Origin: Cristatella mucedo
Lineage: Eukaryota > Bryozoa > Phylactolaemata > Cristatellidae
NCBI GenBank assembly: GCA_009760855.2
Contig: WPIO01000010.1
Location: forward strand, 8,535,501-8,599,500
Reading direction: 5' to 3'
DNA length: 64,000 nucleotides
Part shown: positions 60,630 to 64,000 of the stretch, piece by piece
Layout: every line of letters starts with the position of its first letter
How positions within the stretch are numbered: position 1 is the first letter of the stretch
Translations under genes and position numbers: made by a program
The notes under the pieces: generated by a model
Told to the model about the DNA's origin: nothing
The model's database searches: none
What the model saw: only the letters and a program-made list of their open reading frames with translations

Positions 60630-60950
60630 ATGATGAACATGGCCAAAATCAAAGCTTGCTTAGACAAAAGTACGCCCACCAAATTAGTTCATGCATTTTG
60701 ACATTGCATCTAAATTAAGGCAATTCTGTTAATTCTGGACCCCCGGCCTGTACTCTCAATCGTCTGCAACTGGTAGAAAATTCAGCAGCTCGTCTAGTCT
60801 GTCGTCCACGGCATAGCAGCCACCGCACATCAATTTTGTCCTGGGCTCCGCTGGCACTCTTTCAAGCGTAAGATCGACTGCAAGATCCTCTATCTGGCCC
60901 ATGGGTCGCTTCACTCACTTGCATATCTGCCTAGCGATTCAACCATCTTC
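60630..60950 (+). mobile_element. LINE RT fragment, plus orientation
   Basis: Pieces such as KIKACLDKSTPTKLVHAF, then LQLVENSAARLVCRP, match the RT C-terminal region. Degraded, no tail seen. Confidence 0.65.
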
Positions 60951-63900
60951 TCAGGGAGGCCACCCACAAGGGCGATACGAGCAGCCCAATCTAACAACTT
61001 GCCCAGCCCCAATCACAGGAATCGTGAAGCTTAAGTGATGGAGGAGAAGCCTGCCACCCCGAGGTGTCCACCGTACACGGCCTACACGATGTGATTGATG
61101 CAGAACAGCAGCAATAGTCGACAGAATGCTTTCAATTGGCCAAGCTTTTTTGTGAGCCGATGCTGTCTGTCCAAGTTTACATCGTCACTGCTGGCTTTAT
61201 TATATAGAAACACGGCACACCTATCAATGCCAACAATATCCTCTTCTTTGGCTTGACCTGAAAGTACCAAGTCGCTTCTGCCGTCATTGCATAGTAATAC
61301 GACCAACCAATCAATGCCAACCAAGCGTGCTTCTAAGTAAGGTCTGTCTTCGAAGCACCAAGTATGCATTAGAAAGCGGCTTCGATCGTGATCTTGAAGG
61401 TCTTGAATGCTTGCCTGGAAGTCATTCTCTCTACTCAGTTGACGAATGAAACCATACCAAAGTCTAACTAACTGTGGAACATCGGGTGACAAACTAACCT
61501 CAGGAGCTCGTAATCTCATGAGCACACATACATTTGAAGTGCAGACTTGTAACAAAACTTACACCACAAGCGCCCTCAGCTGATACAATTAAAAGGCAGA
61601 GAATCTCTCGAACGCCAGCCTCCTCGTGGTTGCATCACTGCAAACCGAGCAAAGTAGGGCCAAATGCAGCATTTCACAAAGCAGACCAGCCTTTAGTACC
61701 GATAGCTAGTTCCTCTGATGCCCTTTTAACTATATAAACGTAATTCGAAATACGCAAGCTCGGCTCTGGCTCTCCTTGCATTGCCTGCCCCCCCTCTTCT
61801 TGAATGTCTTACACTGGTGGTAAAGTATGCATGTCATACTTCATCCAGAGGCTGAGAGTTAAGCTGCCCTGGAATACAACCTTTCATGCACATTCCCCAA
61901 GAGTTTCAGAGTCGTCGGGCTGAACCACATTAACAGCAATCAGATTGTCAAAATACCACAGGCATATTGTGACCAAGAGGCTTCAATGCAATCAAAATGT
62001 CAAGCCTTGGAAGCCTGCCGAAGTGCTTCAAAGACTCAGAGAGGGATGAAAAGGATTTTCAAATAAAAAAAAGAGCCAACTCCGTGACACGAATGGACAA
62101 CATAGCTGCTAGACAAAGGATTTTGTTTACTCAGCCACACTTTTTTCTGGTCCTTAGAATTCTGCATTTTTGACTGACGCATGGAAAAAATCGATAGGGC
62201 TTTGCGCTTAATTGGGAGACAGCTTGGCTTGGGGCCGTTGCAGCAACCTTACAGCAATTATGGCCTGGTATTGATTGAGTCCAATTAACTTTACCATCCT
62301 CAATGCTCCAAGGACAAGGGGCTCGAAAATGTCTTAGCTGTGCAGTACCCACGCGTCATTGCTATGTTCCATAAAAGGCATTCCACTGAGCTCGACGACT
62401 TAAATAAGCCTAAGTTTTCTTGGAAGGCTCATTGTTGCTCATGAGGTTTTGTCCAATATCTCGGGGTGCATGCCTAGAGGACATTCTCACGGTCCTGTAG
62501 GGGACTTCATGACCACCAATTAAACAGCAGCACACGACTTTACAAGGATTTAGTCAGTCCTGCACTCGTGACGAATTCTCTTCATATCGTTTAAGCATAC
62601 TGAGAGACGACGAGTATAATCGCTCTAATCACTTGCACGAGGAGAAAACAGGGGTTTACTGCTTATTTTCAAATACAATCTAGAACCAAAACGTAATGAT
62701 CGAGCTCAGCCTGTGCAGCATGCCAATAATCAAAGTATATGTCTACTTGTAAGAAACGACAGCACCCTTGTCAGCAGACAGTAACGAGCACTGGCACTGG
62801 CTAGGTGGGCGTATACTGTTTTTGCAATACAGCGGTCCCTGGTACTGCAATCTTTGCTTCTGTCAGCCTCCCAGTCTAGCCACTTCTTGGCTACAGGTAC
62901 CCTGGCTCTCGAGATAAGATGTTTGTACATGCAAACGCCAAGGCATGAACGTATACTCTAGCTCCCACATGGGTCTCTGGCCGCTTCAACTGTATAGGCT
63001 GTATGAGAGCACGCAGTTACTACTATATATAAGCAATAACGGGGGGGGGGGGGGGCTTGGTCAGTATTAGCTTGTGTACAGCTCTGCTGATCATGTCCAT
63101 ACCATGTTTCAAGATTCATCAAACACTATAATACCCGTAAGTGTCCAGAGTGCAGAAAGTGTCTGGGGGCATTGATACTTGTTGTCTCAAAGCTCAACTC
63201 TTCCTTAACTTGCTAGCCCTTTACCGGGCGCAGCAAAGGTTGCTTCTTGTGTATCTGGAAAATTGCACACCGGACTCAGTCTACTAAATTAATGAATGGA
63301 AAGACATGCTTCCACTATACAATGACTGAAAATAAAACCAATGTACATTTATGTATATCCGTTCAGTGGCTACATGAAGAAGCATTGGTTCTACTCAGCT
63401 GTCTGGTGTGCCCCACCCAGTGCTTTTCGTGGCTACCTGTGCACGATTCGGTTTATGCCATTCACTAGGTTTCTTAACAAGCAAAGACTGTGAGTATCTT
63501 CTTGTGAGGTTTTGCATGCTTGCCTAAGCATAGCACCTTGCTTGCCATTAACTCTTGGCTATTGCTTCTGTTACAGGTGGTGTAAAACACCCGGATGGAG
63601 ATTTGGCTCTCGGGAAGCCCCATACAAAGAAGGATGTCCCTTATAGTGCTAGTAGCTATGTCGAACCATGCTATGCGGCGAGTGCAGGTGTTGGGATGGT
63701 CAAAAGCAATTTTGTGATCGGCTCTTGTGGAGCTGAAAATCAACAGACTTCCAGAATCCCTCACAGGTGAATGACCTGATGGTGACCATATGGTATGGTG
63801 ACCAGACTAAAAATCGGGCAGTCACGAGAGATACAGACACCCTTGGCGAGGGTCACAAAATAACCGAGGTCATTAAGGGCTCGAAGCAGCAAATGAGTGA

Positions 63901-64000
63901 GCCAAGGACACGCATCTGTCATTGTTCCTTCAGTTCACAAGCTGCTTCTATCTTTTACCGTCTCTAGGGAACTCTAAAGGATGAATGGTTAACTTTACTC
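60951..64000. other. Likely gene A intron, little recognised
   Basis: Apart from the 61082-61555 ORF and a poly-G run, no transporter exon, repeat family or RNA gene could be supported. Confidence 0.4.
61082..61555 (-). CDS. Unrecognised 157-codon ORF
   Basis: Open minus frame upstream of gene A's visible exons. It contains a diverged internal duplication: GIDWLVVLLCNDGRSDL followed about 30 residues later by GIDRCAVFLYNKASSDD, mirrored at DNA level by two atcaatgccaac blocks about 85 bp apart. No known motif and no splice support. Confidence 0.25.
   Translation of the reverse strand: MLQVCTSNVCVLMRLRAPEVSLSPDVPQLVRLWYGFIRQLSRENDFQASIQDLQDHDRSRFLMHTWCFEDRPYLEARLVGIDWLVVLLCNDGRSDLVLSGQAKEEDIVGIDRCAVFLYNKASSDDVNLDRQHRLTKKLGQLKAFCRLLLLFCINHIV

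Noticed and set aside
62360-62930. Possible RT fragment around 62.4-62.9 kb
   Set aside because: Only a weak resemblance (SSTRLYKDLVSPALV); below the level I can support.

Overview
The window is animal nuclear DNA. Coding sequence comes in short exons with GT/AG borders separated by introns of about 0.1 to 7 kb. The rest is dense with microsatellites, CR1/L2-like LINE pieces, tRNA-derived SINEs and DNA-transposon relics. There is no operon structure, CRISPR array or rRNA. The host species cannot be fixed from the sequence. It is a bilaterian, and a non-vertebrate (mollusc- or arthropod-like) is my guess from the transporter type and the repeats.

The real protein-coding content is a head-to-tail array of at least three SLC6 (sodium/chloride-coupled neurotransmitter transporter) genes, all on the minus strand and most like glycine transporters. 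Gene A, on the right, shows only its last five exons (55509-59605); its 5' part lies beyond the right edge. Gene B, in the middle, has 14 exons from 42200 down to 23233, covering TM1 to the C-tail (628 codons plus stop); only an upstream start-codon exon is missing. Gene C, on the left, shows its first nine recognised exons (12217 down to 2085); its 3' part lies beyond the left edge. Exon lengths and intron phases match between the copies wherever they overlap, so the array arose by tandem duplication of a multi-exon gene. Gene B carries an in-frame TAG in its last exon where gene A has GAG, removing the last ten residues of the ancestral C-tail.

Between and inside these genes lie: a 5'-truncated CR1/L2-like LINE (28188-30959) with many smaller relatives; two tRNA-derived SINE families, one of which shares its 3' tail with the LINE; a 187-bp element closely resembling the horizontally transferred SPIN hAT family (6920-7106); two related hAT MITEs with perfect 8-bp target duplications (27635-27892 and 38937-39242); a 171-bp pogo/Tigger-like MITE flanked by TA (41208-41378); a hAT transposase pseudogene (15765-17325); a Tc1/mariner transposase pseudogene (57395-57860); a diverged tandem repeat of about 150-170 bp (51040-51605); and a 33-unit CAG/CTG repeat (6257-6355). 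CpG-rich patches at about 13.96-14.6 kb and 47.9-48.65 kb lie upstream of genes C and B and are candidate promoter or first-exon regions.

Coordinates of exons were set by hand from splice sites and checked by reading-phase continuity. Boundaries of repeats are approximate unless target-site duplications are stated.
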